Assembly (NCBI GenBank): GCA_902826605.1
Contig: CADEFM010000014.1
Span: 1 to 64,000 of the forward strand
DNA from: an uncultured Acidobacteriota bacterium
GTDB lineage: Bacteria > Acidobacteriota > Terriglobia > Bryobacterales > Bryobacteraceae
Reading direction: 5' to 3'
DNA length: 64,000 bases
Under the pieces are notes generated by a model. That model saw nothing but the letters and a program-made list of their open reading frames with translations, was not told where the DNA came from and did not search any database. Of the stretch, positions 15,215 to 25,299 are shown in pieces (the first letter of the stretch is position 1; every line of letters starts with the position of its first letter). The position numbers were made by a program, and so were the translations under genes.

Positions 15215-17089
15215 TTAGGGCTCCTTCGAGAATGCGATCAGTACATTGCCGCCTAGATAGCGATTGGAGCGGCCGGATAGCGCATACACCATTCCGTCGA
15301 CCACCACTGGTCCCGGTCCATCAATGGCCCCCCCGTGGCCAGGAACGCCATTGATGGTCTTGAATTCGTGCGCGGTGTCATAGTCCCAAATGATTTTCCC
15401 GGTATCGGTGGCGTAGGCGCGCAAGTGTCCGTCCAGAGCGCCCGAAAACACCACACCAGGAATCCCCGTCACCGCTGCGGATTGCGCCGGGCTGCACTCG
15501 GTCTTTTGGCCGCATCCGGGCGGCGGCGTCCGCCACATCTGCGCCCCGTTATCGACACGGTAGGCCACTATCCCGCCGCCTTTGGTGGAGTCTATTACAC
15601 GCTGGCCTGTTTCAGGCGCTATCTTGAAACCCACGTCGGCCACCGCGGCGTAAACATTCCGTCCATCGCTCGCCATGCCCCACTCGATGCCTCCCGCGTT
15701 ACCCCCCTCGCCGGCACGGGCTTGCCACAGCATCTCCCCCTTGCGGTCCGGATCAACCGCGTACACCATGCCGGATTTCTGCCCCACGAGCAGAGCGCGG
15801 CGTCCCTTGGGAAGTTGCACGAGAATCGAAGACGACGCGAAATCGAAATCCGGTCCGTCCGAGTCCGGGCATTTCTCGTTGACCTCCACATTCGGTCCGG
15901 GAACCATGCTGCTGACGGTTCTCGATCCATCCGACGCCATGAAGAACCCACACGAGTTGTTCCAGGCGTCCTTTGCAGTGAATTGCTTCCACCACAGAAT
16001 TTCCCCCGTCGACATGCTCAACGCCATGATGGCGTCGCTTGTCGAAGTGGTCGGATCGGAGAAGTTGTCACCCGTATTGATGTACATTGTGTCGTGCGCG
16101 GGATCGAGCGTGGCGGTGTTCCAAACCCCCGCGCCGGATGGGCCCATTACGGGCGCGCCCCGCTTATTATTTGGCTGAGATTTGGCCTCTTCGGCGATCG
16201 TGTAGCGTTGCCAGATCACCTTGCCGGTGGCGGCGTCCACGGCCGATTCGCTGCCCCGGGAGACGCAACATACATAGTCCGGCGCAAGCCCCAAGCCTTC
16301 TTCGAGCGCAGTCGCGCCGATATACACCCGTCCCCGGTAGAACACCGGCGTGGCGGTACCCTTGGCGGCGGGGTGATCGATGAGCCGAAGCTGCCATAGC
16401 GTCTTACCGGTCTGGCCATCTAGAGCATAGTAATAGCCGGAGGAATCGCCGAAAAATATCGTGGGTTTTCCGGCAATTTCGCCGACGGCCATTCCCGAAC
16501 GCACTTCGGCGTTGACGACGGTGCTCCAATGCGTGCAGCCGGTGGCCGCGTCCAGCGAATAGACGGTGCCATCCTGGCCGCCCACAAAAACGCGTCCCCG
16601 ATAGACTGCCGGCTGTGCTCGCATCGAAGTGGCATCCGGGAAAGCGAACACCCACTTCGGCTTGAGCCGTGGCACGTCGGCGGCGCTCAACTTGGCCTCC
16701 CGCGCGGACTGGAACCGCGTATTGACCAAGTCCGGACTCCAGCCGGTCCAGCCTGAAGCGTTCTTCCAAGCCGCACCCGGCGGACACGCATTGACGATCT
16801 GCTCGTGCTGCAACTCCGTTATGACCGGCTTGCCGAGCCAGTTGGCCACAAACGTCCTCTCGTTGGCGCTGAGAACAGATGCCTGCTGCTTCATGGCTCC
16901 GGATTCGAGCGTGCGCAGAATCACTCGCGACGGAAGCGCCTTGAGTTCCTCGATCTGCGGGATGCGCCCAGCGCCATCGCTGTTTTGGTGGCAGGTGGCA
17001 CAATGTTTCTGGAACAGCGCCGCCGGATAGGAATCGTCGGCGGCAAAAGCAAAACAGGAAGCAATCAGCAGAAGGCAGCTACGTTTCAT
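15215..17089 (-). CDS. Periplasmic cytochrome c - PQQ-type quinoprotein dehydrogenase
   Basis: A protein of 624 aa with a signal peptide ([19 protein letters not shown]). Residues about 25-95 form a c-type cytochrome domain with the heme site CATCH (Cys30, Cys33, His34). The rest is an eight-bladed PQQ-type beta-propeller with repeats such as [20 protein letters not shown] and KTLWQLR. The N-terminal cytochrome order is that of polyvinyl-alcohol-dehydrogenase-like enzymes, in which substrate electrons pass from PQQ to the attached heme. It oxidises an unknown alcohol or sugar. No PQQ synthesis genes lie in the window. Confidence 0.88.
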   Translation of the reverse strand: MKRSCLLLIASCFAFAADDSYPAALFQKHCATCHQNSDGAGRIPQIEELKALPSRVILRTLESGAMKQQASVLSANERTFVANWLGKPVITELQHEQIVNACPPGAAWKNASGWTGWSPDLVNTRFQSAREAKLSAADVPRLKPKWVFAFPDATSMRAQPAVYRGRVFVGGQDGTVYSLDAATGCTHWSTVVNAEVRSGMAVGEIAGKPTIFFGDSSGYYYALDGQTGKTLWQLRLIDHPAAKGTATPVFYRGRVYIGATALEEGLGLAPDYVCCVSRGSESAVDAATGKVIWQRYTIAEEAKSQPNNKRGAPVMGPSGAGVWNTATLDPAHDTMYINTGDNFSDPTTSTSDAIMALSMSTGEILWWKQFTAKDAWNNSCGFFMASDGSRTVSSMVPGPNVEVNEKCPDSDGPDFDFASSSILVQLPKGRRALLVGQKSGMVYAVDPDRKGEMLWQARAGEGGNAGGIEWGMASDGRNVYAAVADVGFKIAPETGQRVIDSTKGGGIVAYRVDNGAQMWRTPPPGCGQKTECSPAQSAAVTGIPGVVFSGALDGHLRAYATDTGKIIWDYDTAHEFKTINGVPGHGGAIDGPGPVVVDGMVYALSGRSNRYLGGNVLIAFSKEP

Positions 17090-17204
17090 CGGTCATCGTC
17101 TCCGGCGCGCGGTTGGCCATGCAGGGAGTATATCGCTTTGCGGGTTACCGTGGGCCGAGTTCAACCGATCCGCTCGAATGGCGAATCCGCGTAGAATTGG
17201 GACC

Positions 17205-17585
17205 ATGGATCCACTACAGCGAAACAAAGCGACGGTGTGCGCGTTCTATGACCTGATGTTCAATCAGTGCCGGCCCGCCGATGCCGTTGCCCAATATGTG
17301 GGCCACGTTTATACGCAGCATAATCCTGCCGTGGCGGACGGCCAACAAGCCTTTATCGATTATTTCGAACGTATGGCCCACGACTACCCAGGGAAGTCAG
17401 TCACATTCAAACGAATCATCGCAGAAGGCGATTACGTGGTGTTGCACTGCTTTCAGCGTTGGCCGGGGGATCGAGATTGGGCTGGCATCGACATTTTCAG
17501 ATTGGAGGGCGGCAAGATCGTTGAGCATTGGGATGTGCTGCAGGTTGTCCCTGAAAAATCCGCCAATGCGAACACCATGTTCTAA
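17205..17585 (+). CDS. SnoaL-like (NTF2-fold) protein
   Basis: A 126-aa product from ATG 17205 ([20 protein letters not shown]); the upstream ATG at 17178 would add nine poorly fitting residues. The protein has the SnoaL pattern: [49 protein letters not shown] and [11 protein letters not shown]. The fold is a cone-shaped barrel used by polyketide cyclases and many small hydrolase- or isomerase-like proteins. Genes of this group are often stand-alone; a specific reaction cannot be assigned. Confidence 0.88.
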   Translation: MDPLQRNKATVCAFYDLMFNQCRPADAVAQYVGHVYTQHNPAVADGQQAFIDYFERMAHDYPGKSVTFKRIIAEGDYVVLHCFQRWPGDRDWAGIDIFRLEGGKIVEHWDVLQVVPEKSANANTMF

Positions 17586-17679
17586 GCGTGCCTTTTCAAA
17601 GGTGAGAATGACCAGTTGACAGGTGTATGCACACACTCCTGGCTCTGTCGCCGCGCACAGTGAGCATGTGACGTTGACG

Positions 17680-17919
17680 TTACGTTTTTCTTCGCTTCAG
17701 TAAGTCCTCGCTCGTAAATTCCGCCAGAACCTCTCGCAGTGCGTCGATGCACTCCATCGGCGTCGCGTGCTTCCCTATACAACCACAGCGCGCACAAGTG
17801 CCGGAAGGAATCTTGGCGGGTCTATTGAGTTCACGGCTTAACGGTTGTCCCCTGTGAGAACCGCCTTGCCGCCGTGCTGGTCTATTGAACACAGACGTAG
17901 TGTCGATGAAAATCCCCAT
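17680..17919 (-). CDS. Short Cys-containing protein of unknown function
   Basis: The frame is open from 18315, but only the C-terminal part looks like protein, so I take the ATG at 17919 (79 aa, MGIFIDTTSVFNRP). The end carries GTCARCGCIGKHATPMECID followed by ALREVLAEF, in which a Cys-x-x-Cys and the H-A-T-P-M-E-C-I-D-A-L-R block look conserved rather than random. Upstream is a basic stretch, SHRGQPLSRELNRPAKIP. It may be a truncated gene, since no ribosome site is evident. Function is unknown. Confidence 0.4.
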   Translation of the reverse strand: MGIFIDTTSVFNRPARRQGGSHRGQPLSRELNRPAKIPSGTCARCGCIGKHATPMECIDALREVLAEFTSEDLLKRRKT

Positions 17920-18268
17920 TGGCACATCATAGTCGCTATTTCCGTGATTGGGTAGGGGGTAGGTAGTGCACTTTCGAATTATGCCGATGCAACAAAAGGA
18001 CGCGGAAGCCTTTCCGCGGGCTGAGCTTGAGAAATGGCTTCCCCCCCATAGGGATTTCCAACCTCTCTCCGCGCTTTCGGCGGCCCAACCCTGTGCGCCC
18101 CGAGGTGCAGCTTTCGCCGCTTTGCGCGAATGCTGGAGGCTGCTGCCAAAAACGGTGCCGGTAGCAAATTGTCGAAATCTGCCGATTCTCCTGCATGAGG
18201 ATTCTGTTGCCGTTGGCCGCGAATGAACAATGATGGCCACAGCGGCGTAAATGTGTGGATTGCTATAT
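17920..18268. other. Intergenic stretch before the porin gene
   Basis: No gene or RNA is recognised here. Long overlapping frames on the minus strand have compositions unlike protein and probably derive from the promoter-side DNA of the porin gene. Confidence 0.4.
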
Positions 18269-19498
18269 ATGATGATTCGACCTTCAATCTTGATGTTTCT
18301 ATTGTCTGTCGACATTCTTTCATTTCCCGCATTCGGCCAGGGGATAACGACAAATGATCGTGGTCTGCATTTACAAACTGCTCATCGTGCAATAGATATG
18401 CGCTTGGCCGGCTATTTCCAGATAGACTTCCGAAGCTTCTCTGGGATCCATCCAAACCCTCCCGATTCCCTATTATTTCGGCGGGTGAGGCCCGAGTTTT
18501 CAGGCACTCTGCTTCATCGTTTCGACTTCCGCATACTGCCGGACTTCGCCGGTGGCTCGTCAAGTTTGGTGGAGGCTTTCGTCGATACTCGCTTTCCGAA
18601 GGTTACCGTCCGGGCCGGTAAGTTCAGAGCACCTCTCGGGCTTGAGCGCCTACAGTCCACGGTAGACCTGATGTTTATTGAGCGAGCCTTGACCACCGGT
18701 ATCGGACCCAACCGCGACTGGGGTGTTCAAGTGTCCGGCGATTCCGCGAAAAAGCGAGTAGCAGCGGCATTTGGTGTTTTCCAGGGCGCAGCCGACGGAG
18801 TCTTCATTACCGCTGGTAACAACGACGGCATGGACTTGGGTGCCCGCGTGTTTGCCACACCGTGGCGAGATCCATCCACACAAACCAGCGCAGTCAAACG
18901 TGCTCTAGGCGGGCTAGGATTTGGCATCGGCGCCACTGTGGGGAAGCAGCGCGGCCCGACACTTGGGTTTTACCGGACCTTCGGCCAGTCCACCTTTTTT
19001 TCCTTTGCTGAAGGTGTCGCGCTTAGCGGCATCAAAGTGCGCTATTCACCGCAAGCTTATTACTACGCGGGAAGATTTGGGGTGCTCACTGAATATATCC
19101 GCTCTGAACAAGTCATGTCCAAGAACGGGGTGGAGAGCAGCGTTTCGAATTCCGCCTGGCAGGTGGCCGGGTCATGGATCCTCACCGGCGAGGCCAAGAG
19201 CTATCGCGCGGTGGAACCCACGCGGCCCGTGTTTCCGAACTGGGGCCGTGGCAGCGTGGAATTGGTAGCCCGCATCGGAGGCATGTACCTGGATCCAGTC
19301 ATGCAGGTACGGGGGCTGGCGGATACCAAGTCTCCTTCAACCGCCGCTCATGAATGGGTTGTGGGAGCGAACTGGTATCTAACCCACAATGTCCGTGCAG
19401 GAGCCAACTACGCGCATACTAGCTTCTCGGCAATTCCGAGCGTAACTCCCCGGCCCAATGAGAATGCCGTGCTCGCCAGAATTCAAGTCGCGTTCTAG
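18269..19498 (+). CDS. Outer-membrane porin, phosphate-selective porin O/P family
   Basis: About 409 aa with a signal peptide (MMIRPSILMFLLSVDILSFP, ending AFGQG). The mature sequence shows the Porin_O_P pattern: GYFQIDFRSF, FRRVRPEFSGTLLHRFDFRI, RAGKFRAPLGLERLQS, FIERALTTGIGPNRDWGVQV, and a C-terminal strand ending in Phe (VLARIQVAF) as outer-membrane barrels do. It should form a substrate channel. Despite the family name, phosphate selectivity cannot be assumed; no phosphate-transport genes lie nearby. Confidence 0.88.
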   Translation: MMIRPSILMFLLSVDILSFPAFGQGITTNDRGLHLQTAHRAIDMRLAGYFQIDFRSFSGIHPNPPDSLLFRRVRPEFSGTLLHRFDFRILPDFAGGSSSLVEAFVDTRFPKVTVRAGKFRAPLGLERLQSTVDLMFIERALTTGIGPNRDWGVQVSGDSAKKRVAAAFGVFQGAADGVFITAGNNDGMDLGARVFATPWRDPSTQTSAVKRALGGLGFGIGATVGKQRGPTLGFYRTFGQSTFFSFAEGVALSGIKVRYSPQAYYYAGRFGVLTEYIRSEQVMSKNGVESSVSNSAWQVAGSWILTGEAKSYRAVEPTRPVFPNWGRGSVELVARIGGMYLDPVMQVRGLADTKSPSTAAHEWVVGANWYLTHNVRAGANYAHTSFSAIPSVTPRPNENAVLARIQVAF

Positions 19499-19762
19499 GC
19501 AGAGCGGTTCAAACAGAATTCCGTATGGTCCATGTATTGATGCGGCGTGCAAGTAGAATTTCAGTAGTCCCCCATGGAAGGGTTGAATATACAATCGATA
19601 GTGGGCATGAGGCCGGGACAGCCAGTGTGGTCTCCGGTCACCATCGTACGATCTATCCGGAAGGTCTAGCGGGGTGGCACTTGTCAGAGCGAGGAGTCAA
19701 CTCGTGTGGTTGCTGCTAGTTGTCGCGGTCGCCACACGGAACGCCGACAGGAAGGCTGGGCG

Positions 19763-20563
19763 ATGATTTCCAGGATACTAATAGTCATGGTCTGCGGGTG
19801 GCTATGCAACTTCCCCGTCGATGCTGCGCCGCCCGCAGCAACATTAAATGCTTTTGATCGTTACGCTGCTGCGGTTGAGGATCGTATCCGCTCGGACTCC
19901 TCGACGGCAAACTTTCTTCGCATTTTGCCTGCTGAGTCCAAACGACTGCGAGTGCGCACGGGCGAGGTTCTTGCGGAGAGTGGGCAGAGTCTGGGACTGA
20001 AGCCGGACGTTGCCATTCCGAACGGTCAGGTCCAGCACTGGTTGGGCGCAGCCTTTCTACAGAATGCGACTCTCGATGGCATCCTGCCCCGCTTGCGCAA
20101 CTACAACAATCGCAGTCGGTACATGATGCCGGAGATCATCGTGTCCCGGCTGACGGACCATCACGGGGATGTATTTCAGGTCTACTTGCGGCTGGCCGAA
20201 AAGGCCATCTTATCCGGCGTTTTCGATTTGAATCTTCGAGTGGTCTATCGAAATGCGGGGCCTGGTCGTCTCGGCATCGAATCGAGAAGCAAGAGTGTGG
20301 TTGAAGTATCCGATACTTCCGCTCCTGCAGGCTCCGCTGGCCAAGACCGAGGACTGTTGTGGGCTCTGAATCATTACTGGCGCATCCTTCAAACGGACGG
20401 CGGCGTATACGTTGAGTGCGAGGCTCTGGTATTGTCGCGCCAAATACCAATGCTGCTGAGCTGGATTGCTCGTCCCATCATCGCCAACGAAGCGCGCGGG
20501 AGCCTTATCAAAACGGTCAGCGCGACCATTCGCATCATGAATTCCCCCGAGGCTGTGAATTGA
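19763..20563 (+). CDS. Secreted protein of unknown function
   Basis: A 266-aa product from ATG 19763, chosen because AGGAAGG lies 8-9 nt upstream and the signal peptide (MISRILIVMVCGWLCNFPVDA) then starts at residue 1; the longer frame adds 19 odd residues. The mature part has PNGQVQHWLGAAFLQNATLD, VFQVYLRLAEKAILSGVFDL, RSKSVVEVSDT and a C-terminal helix (ARGSLIKTVSATIRIM), a layout like a START/SRPBCC-fold protein. Homologues I recall are uncharacterised acidobacterial proteins. Function is unknown. Confidence 0.75.
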   Translation: MISRILIVMVCGWLCNFPVDAAPPAATLNAFDRYAAAVEDRIRSDSSTANFLRILPAESKRLRVRTGEVLAESGQSLGLKPDVAIPNGQVQHWLGAAFLQNATLDGILPRLRNYNNRSRYMMPEIIVSRLTDHHGDVFQVYLRLAEKAILSGVFDLNLRVVYRNAGPGRLGIESRSKSVVEVSDTSAPAGSAGQDRGLLWALNHYWRILQTDGGVYVECEALVLSRQIPMLLSWIARPIIANEARGSLIKTVSATIRIMNSPEAVN

Positions 20564-20758
20564 GAGACTTAAGTCGCAAAGGCTATTTCGTGGGATGAGC
20601 GTCCGAATTCTTCAGTTTCTGCCTTGATTGATTCAGCCGTTCACGTGGGAAGATCCGGGCAGGTATGAAGATTCGCACTGACGCCGCTGCAAGTGTTTCC
20701 CAAATGCGGACGTACTCTGCGGAACCTAGAGTGCTTGCCGATTGCATCGAGAAGCGCG

Positions 20759-22213
20759 TCAGTATCGAAACTTTACCAAAATGCCATCGTCGCCGCTGCT
20801 AGCGCTATTGTCAAAGGCATTTAAGATCGGGAAATTGGCCGACTTGCTCTGGCCAGCGAGAAAGATATTGCCCGATGAGTCTGCTCGCAAACCTCTCACG
20901 AAATCCACACCACTACCACCTAAATAGGAACTGTAGAACAACTGCGAAAGGCTGTTGTTGAACTTGGCAACGAAAATGTCACCGTTACCTTTGTTCGTTT
21001 TTTGATAACTACCGCCAGCCATGGGGAGGTTTGTAGAATATGTCGCACCACCGATGTACACGTTGCCCGATGCATCAACCCCTACGCCTTCTATTCCATC
21101 TCCAAGAGTGCCGCCGAAGTATGTAGCACTTTGCAATACACCGCTATTGCTAAACTTGGCGATGAGCCCGTCGCCACAGTAATTGCCGCAGTTCGTTCCC
21201 GTCCCGTTATAGGCAGTATCGAACGCACCGGGAGTCGCTAGCCCAGTGGATTTCGTGGTTACCGCAACATAGGTGTTTCCGAGATTATCCACAGCTAGAC
21301 CGTGGGTTTCAGAGTACTCAGTATTTGCGCCGCCAAAGTAGGTGCCCCAGAGAAGGCGCCTTCCGTCAGGTGAAAACTTAGCTAGATGCATATCCAAACC
21401 TCCTCCATAGGATCGATCTAGCCCAGCTGTCGTAGGCATATTTGCAGAATTTGTACACCCCAGCAGATACACGCCGGTTGCATCGGCTCGAATAGATGGC
21501 GTCCCTACATCGACGCCGCTGCCGCCGAAATAAGTCGCCCACATAAATCCTCCGCTAGTGTTGAGCTTTACCACTACGCCATCCTCCCCACCATTTCGTG
21601 TAGCATCGAAGATCCCCATCGGACCAACCAGAGCAGCGACTCCATCGACGGCTGTAAGGGCACCATAAACGCTTCCTTGACCGTCCAGGGCAATATCCCT
21701 AAAAAAGCCACGACCAGTATCCCCGAAATAAGTGGACCAGAGCAGTTGCTTGCCGTCTGAAGAAAGCTTCGCGATGAATCCATCCTGAGGTCCGTAGGAG
21801 CCATTAGGATTGGTATCCCCCGCGAACTGACGCTGAGGAGCGCTGGGAGTCGTGGGAAACCCCGCGCCTGCTCGCCCACCAACGTAAACTCCGGTTCCAT
21901 CTACTTCGATGGCATAGGCGCGATCATAGTTGGGCCCACCAAGGAAGGTAGACCAAACCAACTTTCCATCCGGCGTGAATTTAGATACAAAGACGTCCAT
22001 GTTTCCGCTGAGGCGGGTATCGTAGCTTCCGGCAGTCACTGGAAAGTTAGCTGAAGCCGTGCCACCTGTGACGTAAATGTTCCCCTGTGAATCGGTAGCA
22101 ACGTCCCGAACGTAGTCACCAAGGCTACCGCCGATATAGGTAGAAAAAGTGATGGTCTGTCCAAAGCTACCGGCGGACACCAATATCACCAACAAAGTAA
22201 CTGTTTTTAGCAT
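20759..22213 (-). CDS. Secreted SBBP-repeat beta-propeller protein
   Basis: A 484-aa product with signal peptide MLKTVTLLVILVSAGSFGQ and about nine SBBP blades of about 50 residues with the pattern TYIGGSxxDxxxDVAxDxxGNxYVTGxTxSxxFP and DxFVxKFxxxG. This propeller family is much expanded in Solibacter-type Acidobacteria and is probably extracellular. It ends near LVKFRY without a sorting domain. There is no catalytic signature; a role in binding or surface structure is the most one can infer. Confidence 0.9.
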   Translation of the reverse strand: MLKTVTLLVILVSAGSFGQTITFSTYIGGSLGDYVRDVATDSQGNIYVTGGTASANFPVTAGSYDTRLSGNMDVFVSKFTPDGKLVWSTFLGGPNYDRAYAIEVDGTGVYVGGRAGAGFPTTPSAPQRQFAGDTNPNGSYGPQDGFIAKLSSDGKQLLWSTYFGDTGRGFFRDIALDGQGSVYGALTAVDGVAALVGPMGIFDATRNGGEDGVVVKLNTSGGFMWATYFGGSGVDVGTPSIRADATGVYLLGCTNSANMPTTAGLDRSYGGGLDMHLAKFSPDGRRLLWGTYFGGANTEYSETHGLAVDNLGNTYVAVTTKSTGLATPGAFDTAYNGTGTNCGNYCGDGLIAKFSNSGVLQSATYFGGTLGDGIEGVGVDASGNVYIGGATYSTNLPMAGGSYQKTNKGNGDIFVAKFNNSLSQLFYSSYLGGSGVDFVRGLRADSSGNIFLAGQSKSANFPILNAFDNSASSGDDGILVKFRY

Positions 22214-23073
22214 CGTTCAAATGTTCCTAATCTTGTCTTGCGCTCAGAAATTGTGCTCGATTCGGTCCGATGGATAGGCTTCTCGGAAGGCTTCTTCCAC
22301 AAAACCCAATCGATCATCGCCGTGTCGTCACCTTTTGATATGGGTAGGGGTGCAACCCGTTTCAGAGGCAGCAGCGATTAGGGTGCGGAAGCCTTGAGAT
22401 TAGGGTGCCTCTTGACCTGATGGGATGGACCCGGTCCGGTGCGTGAAGCCATATTTGACCGGTCAGAAGAAAATGCCCTGAATGAGGCCGCGATTTGTGA
22501 GGCCATCAGCGTGAGTCCGTTGCGGCCGTGGTTACCGGGATTGTTCGCAGAGCCCCCTGCTCCTGACGCCATTTAGGCGTGAACTGTTCGCCTCCCTTTA
22601 TGGGGAACTATGCGGCATCGACGAACGCGTTCAAGCGATGGAGCAGCGGGTTCAGCGGCTTCTCCAGATCGTAATCGAGGAGCCGCTTGGAAAAACGCGT
22701 TACGTGCGACGCCGTTCGAACCGTTCGAATTTCTGCGCCACTCGAACGGCTCATTGGCCACTCACTTGGGGCCGGCTTGCCGATGGCGGAGGACGGCTAA
22801 AATTTGCAGCATGTGCAAAATGTGTCGCATAAGGCGCACTCCACGACGGCGCCGATGCTGTCAACAAAACCTACACGGAAGTTCGAAACCGAATTTGTGG
22901 CTCCCCATTGTGGACGCGTTTCGAACTATTTCCTCGCATAATCAATTGTTTGCGGGATGAGCGGGGCTCGGTAGATAGATAGAGCTGGATGGTCGTCCTC
23001 CTGATTCAGAGCCGTTCAGCGCACTCTAGTCGGCGCGCTTCAGAACTCTCCCTTGCAGTGGTAGACTGCTGCT
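22214..23073. other. Gene-free stretch, probable left edge of the integrated island
   Basis: No intact gene is found in 860 bp. A short open stretch near 22580-22700 reads REELFASLY-like residues and VQAMEQRVQRLLQIVIEEP, which may be the debris of a helical protein. From 22898 the DNA reads TGGCTCCCC, identical to the 3' end of the tRNA-Gln gene at 49665, in the same orientation, which would suit an attachment-site copy. Confidence 0.4.
22898..22906 (+). other. Candidate left attachment-site core (9-bp match to the tRNA-Gln end)
   Basis: TGGCTCCCC here and at 49665-49673 are direct repeats about 26.8 kb apart. They flank exactly the stretch that contains the defence and mobilisation genes and the recombinase. 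The flanks do not match well (ATTGTGGA here, GGCATGGA at the tRNA), so the repeat may be a coincidence. Confidence 0.3.
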
Positions 23074-24522
23074 TCACTGCCTCTCCCTTCTGCGTCGAAG
23101 CAATTGGCCAACGATTGGGAGTGCCTCCATTTGTTGCATTTGATCTGTCAGCCCGTGCTTCCTTGCGAAATCATGTGCTTCGATCAGCGCCTCCCAAGAT
23201 CGACTAGGACTGCGGGGTGCGGCCACTACAGCCAGTTTGCGAAGTTGTTTCACAGTGAACGCGATGTTGCCGGAATCTCGGAGTTTTGTTGTACCGCGCT
23301 CCAGCAGTTCGCGGGCCTTCGCGACACGCCCGGTGAGGAAATACCCCCAGCCCAGGTCGGCTTCGGCCTCTCCGATCATCGCGAGGCTGGGGCTCGGACT
23401 TTCGAGACGCAGTTGTAGGACTTTTGAAAATGTTGCGAGTGCTTCCTGACGGCGACCGAGTGCGATCAGGATGCTGCCCTTGATGGGGAGGACGCGATCT
23501 AGAGATTCCCTGTTGTTGATCGCCGCGTCAATGGTTTCGGCTGCCCGTTGCAAGAGGATGTTGCGATCATGCTTGTTGTCCATGAGCTTCGACGAAGAGT
23601 AATACTCCGACGCGAGTCCGCCATTCGTGGCGGAGAGGACGCTTTCTCGGCCTTCGTTCCCCGAACTCCCGACCAGTCCTGAAATGACCTTGATGGTTTG
23701 CAGCGCAGCCAGGGCACCGACGTAACTATGACCGTGCAAACCTGCCCAGGACGCTGCCCCCACCCAACCAGCCAGCGCCCTTGAGGTTGCCTCCAGATAT
23801 TCCCGTGGTGCTGATCGGTCGAGCGGCGTGCAGTGCCGCAGGGCCATCCACAACACGGCGAGTTTGTCGTACTGGTTGGATTCCGCTCCGATTCTGCCGG
23901 TCAGTTCTCGAACGAGGTCGGGATCAGTACGCTTGGAGAAGCCCTGCACATTGGAGAGGAAGTGAATATCTGGCCGGGAGAGTGGATTCGCAAGCCGTGT
24001 CAGCCGATGCTGCGCGACCGTCGTCATGAACTGCTTCGGGGCTGGCGAGCGTCTGGCCAGTTCGTCGATGAGCACCGTTAGTCGCTCCTTGATGCTTTGC
24101 ATCGAGTAGATCGTCGGCTCGATCTGCACGGTCTCTTGCTCCTCAAGGATTGACCACAGATCCTGAATGCGCGCATCCGGCGGTACATCGCCCAGCAGCA
24201 GAACGATGGTTGGAACGCGGGTCAGGACGGCAGTCATGAGCTCCAATTCAAGCAGCGATATCTCAAGCCCGAGAGATGCGACTCTCTCTGCAGCGATCAC
24301 GCTGCCGTATGCGCCATTGAACACGCAAATCATGCACCGAGAAGCTTGGACCTGACGCAGGCACGCAACGCGCACAGAGTCCGGATCTGATGAGAGTTGC
24401 GACCCGAGATGTTGCGCGGAATGTTCGGAGACCCACACCCGTCCGGCACCGCGCTCGTAGGCCCACCGCCGAAGTTCGGAGAGCTCCGGCAGTCTCGACG
24501 CGAAAAAAATGTCTGCGGTCAT
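23074..24522 (-). CDS. DUF4062/TIR-like N-terminal domain protein with C-terminal TPR solenoid
   Basis: A 482-aa product. Residues 1-115 have a flavodoxin-like plan close to DUF4062 and TIR-like domains of conflict proteins: ADIFFASRLPELSELRRW, then CLRQVQASRCMICVFNGAYG (the DUF4062 C-x-x-x-x-x-x-C-D-x-F-I-x-x-x-G-x-x-Y-G block), LLELELMTAV, and PTIVLLLG. Residues about 200-470 are helical with TPR-like repeats (IKGSILIALGRRQEALATF; GWGYFLTGRVAKARELLERG). Such proteins often couple a sensor solenoid to a signalling or effector domain. Its place at the left end of a defence island supports a defence role, but the mechanism is not known. Confidence 0.65.
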   Translation of the reverse strand: MTADIFFASRLPELSELRRWAYERGAGRVWVSEHSAQHLGSQLSSDPDSVRVACLRQVQASRCMICVFNGAYGSVIAAERVASLGLEISLLELELMTAVLTRVPTIVLLLGDVPPDARIQDLWSILEEQETVQIEPTIYSMQSIKERLTVLIDELARRSPAPKQFMTTVAQHRLTRLANPLSRPDIHFLSNVQGFSKRTDPDLVRELTGRIGAESNQYDKLAVLWMALRHCTPLDRSAPREYLEATSRALAGWVGAASWAGLHGHSYVGALAALQTIKVISGLVGSSGNEGRESVLSATNGGLASEYYSSSKLMDNKHDRNILLQRAAETIDAAINNRESLDRVLPIKGSILIALGRRQEALATFSKVLQLRLESPSPSLAMIGEAEADLGWGYFLTGRVAKARELLERGTTKLRDSGNIAFTVKQLRKLAVVAAPRSPSRSWEALIEAHDFARKHGLTDQMQQMEALPIVGQLLRRRRERQ

Positions 24523-24641
24523 GATGGAACGAGCGTTTTCAGGATTCTAGTACAGCATAGGGCCCTCGAACATCATTCGGTATGTGCGAACCGGCCGTTC
24601 CGAGTGTCTTGGCTCCGGCAAGCCTGGGCAAGATAGGCTTT

Positions 24642-24653
24642 TGTAATATTACA
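24642..24653. promoter_or_regulatory. Perfect 12-bp palindrome, likely operator of the HTH gene
   Basis: TGTAATATTACA lies 16 nt before the ATG of the HTH gene at 24670, inside its likely promoter (TAATAT could be the -10). Short TGTAAT/ATTACA palindromes are typical operators of autoregulating XRE-type antitoxins. The palindrome sits in the divergent region shared with the DUF4062-like gene. Confidence 0.55.
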
Positions 24654-24669
24654 TGATACGATAGAGACA

Positions 24670-25299
24670 ATGGCGGCCAGCTTACAGCATTGGCGAAAGC
24701 ACAACGGCCTGACGCAGGTTGACGCCGCAGCCCTGCTCGGAGTCTCGCAGCCCTACCTGTCGCTGCTCGAAAGGGGATCAAGGCCGCTAACGAAGGCTCT
24801 TCGGAGCCGCATGAATGCGGTCCGCAAGCCGACGCATCAAGACTCGACAGCCGACCATTTCCGGCGGCAAATGAGTGCGTTGGGGTATCCGCTCTTCGCT
24901 CATGTTTCCCCAGCGCGCGCCAAGCCATGTCCCGACGCCTTTTTGTTGTCGGTCTTATCGCAACCGGACGTAGATTCGCGTGTTGTGGAAGCGCTTCCCT
25001 GGCTGGTCCGGCAGTATGCCGGCGAAATGGAGTTGCCTTGGCTGGTCCGGCAAGCGAAGCTTCAAAGCCTGCAGAACCGCATGGGATTCTTGTTTCAGGC
25101 AGCGGGTGTTGAGACATCGGAACTCATGGCTGCGGCCCACGAGTTGGAGCGGGCACGCCTTCTGGAAGAATCGACCCTCTGCTGGGACACGATGCCCGCG
25201 GCGACCCGCGAGTGGGTGCGCGCGAATCGGTCCCCGCTGGCGAAGCATTGGAACGTAGTAACAACTCTTCAGCCCCAGGATTCGCACCATGCCGGTTGA
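24670..25299 (+). CDS. XRE-family HTH protein, partner of a nucleotidyltransferase
   Basis: A 209-aa product with an N-terminal HTH at residues 5-42 (LQHWRKHNGLTQVDAAALLG, then VSQPYLSLLERGSRPLTKAL), followed by a helical domain of about 150 residues (LPWLVRQYAGEMELPWLV; FQAAGVETSELMAAAHELER). It overlaps the nucleotidyltransferase gene downstream by 11 bp, and a palindromic operator lies before it. The layout is that of a toxin-antitoxin pair with an autoregulating HTH antitoxin or regulator. The pairing is inferred from layout only. Confidence 0.75.
   Translation: MAASLQHWRKHNGLTQVDAAALLGVSQPYLSLLERGSRPLTKALRSRMNAVRKPTHQDSTADHFRRQMSALGYPLFAHVSPARAKPCPDAFLLSVLSQPDVDSRVVEALPWLVRQYAGEMELPWLVRQAKLQSLQNRMGFLFQAAGVETSELMAAAHELERARLLEESTLCWDTMPAATREWVRANRSPLAKHWNVVTTLQPQDSHHAG

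Noticed and set aside
15335..16399. Long plus-strand frame inside the quinoprotein gene
   Set aside because: It is antisense to a clear PQQ dehydrogenase and composition is Arg/His-rich.
17920..18563. Minus-strand frames overlapping the porin start
   Set aside because: They run through the signal-peptide region of the porin gene and have no coherent protein pattern; only the C-terminal tail at 17680-17919 is kept.
22610..22960. 116-codon plus-strand frame near the left island edge
   Set aside because: Arg-rich with no ribosome site; the neighbouring frame VQAMEQRVQRLLQ is short and looks like debris at best.
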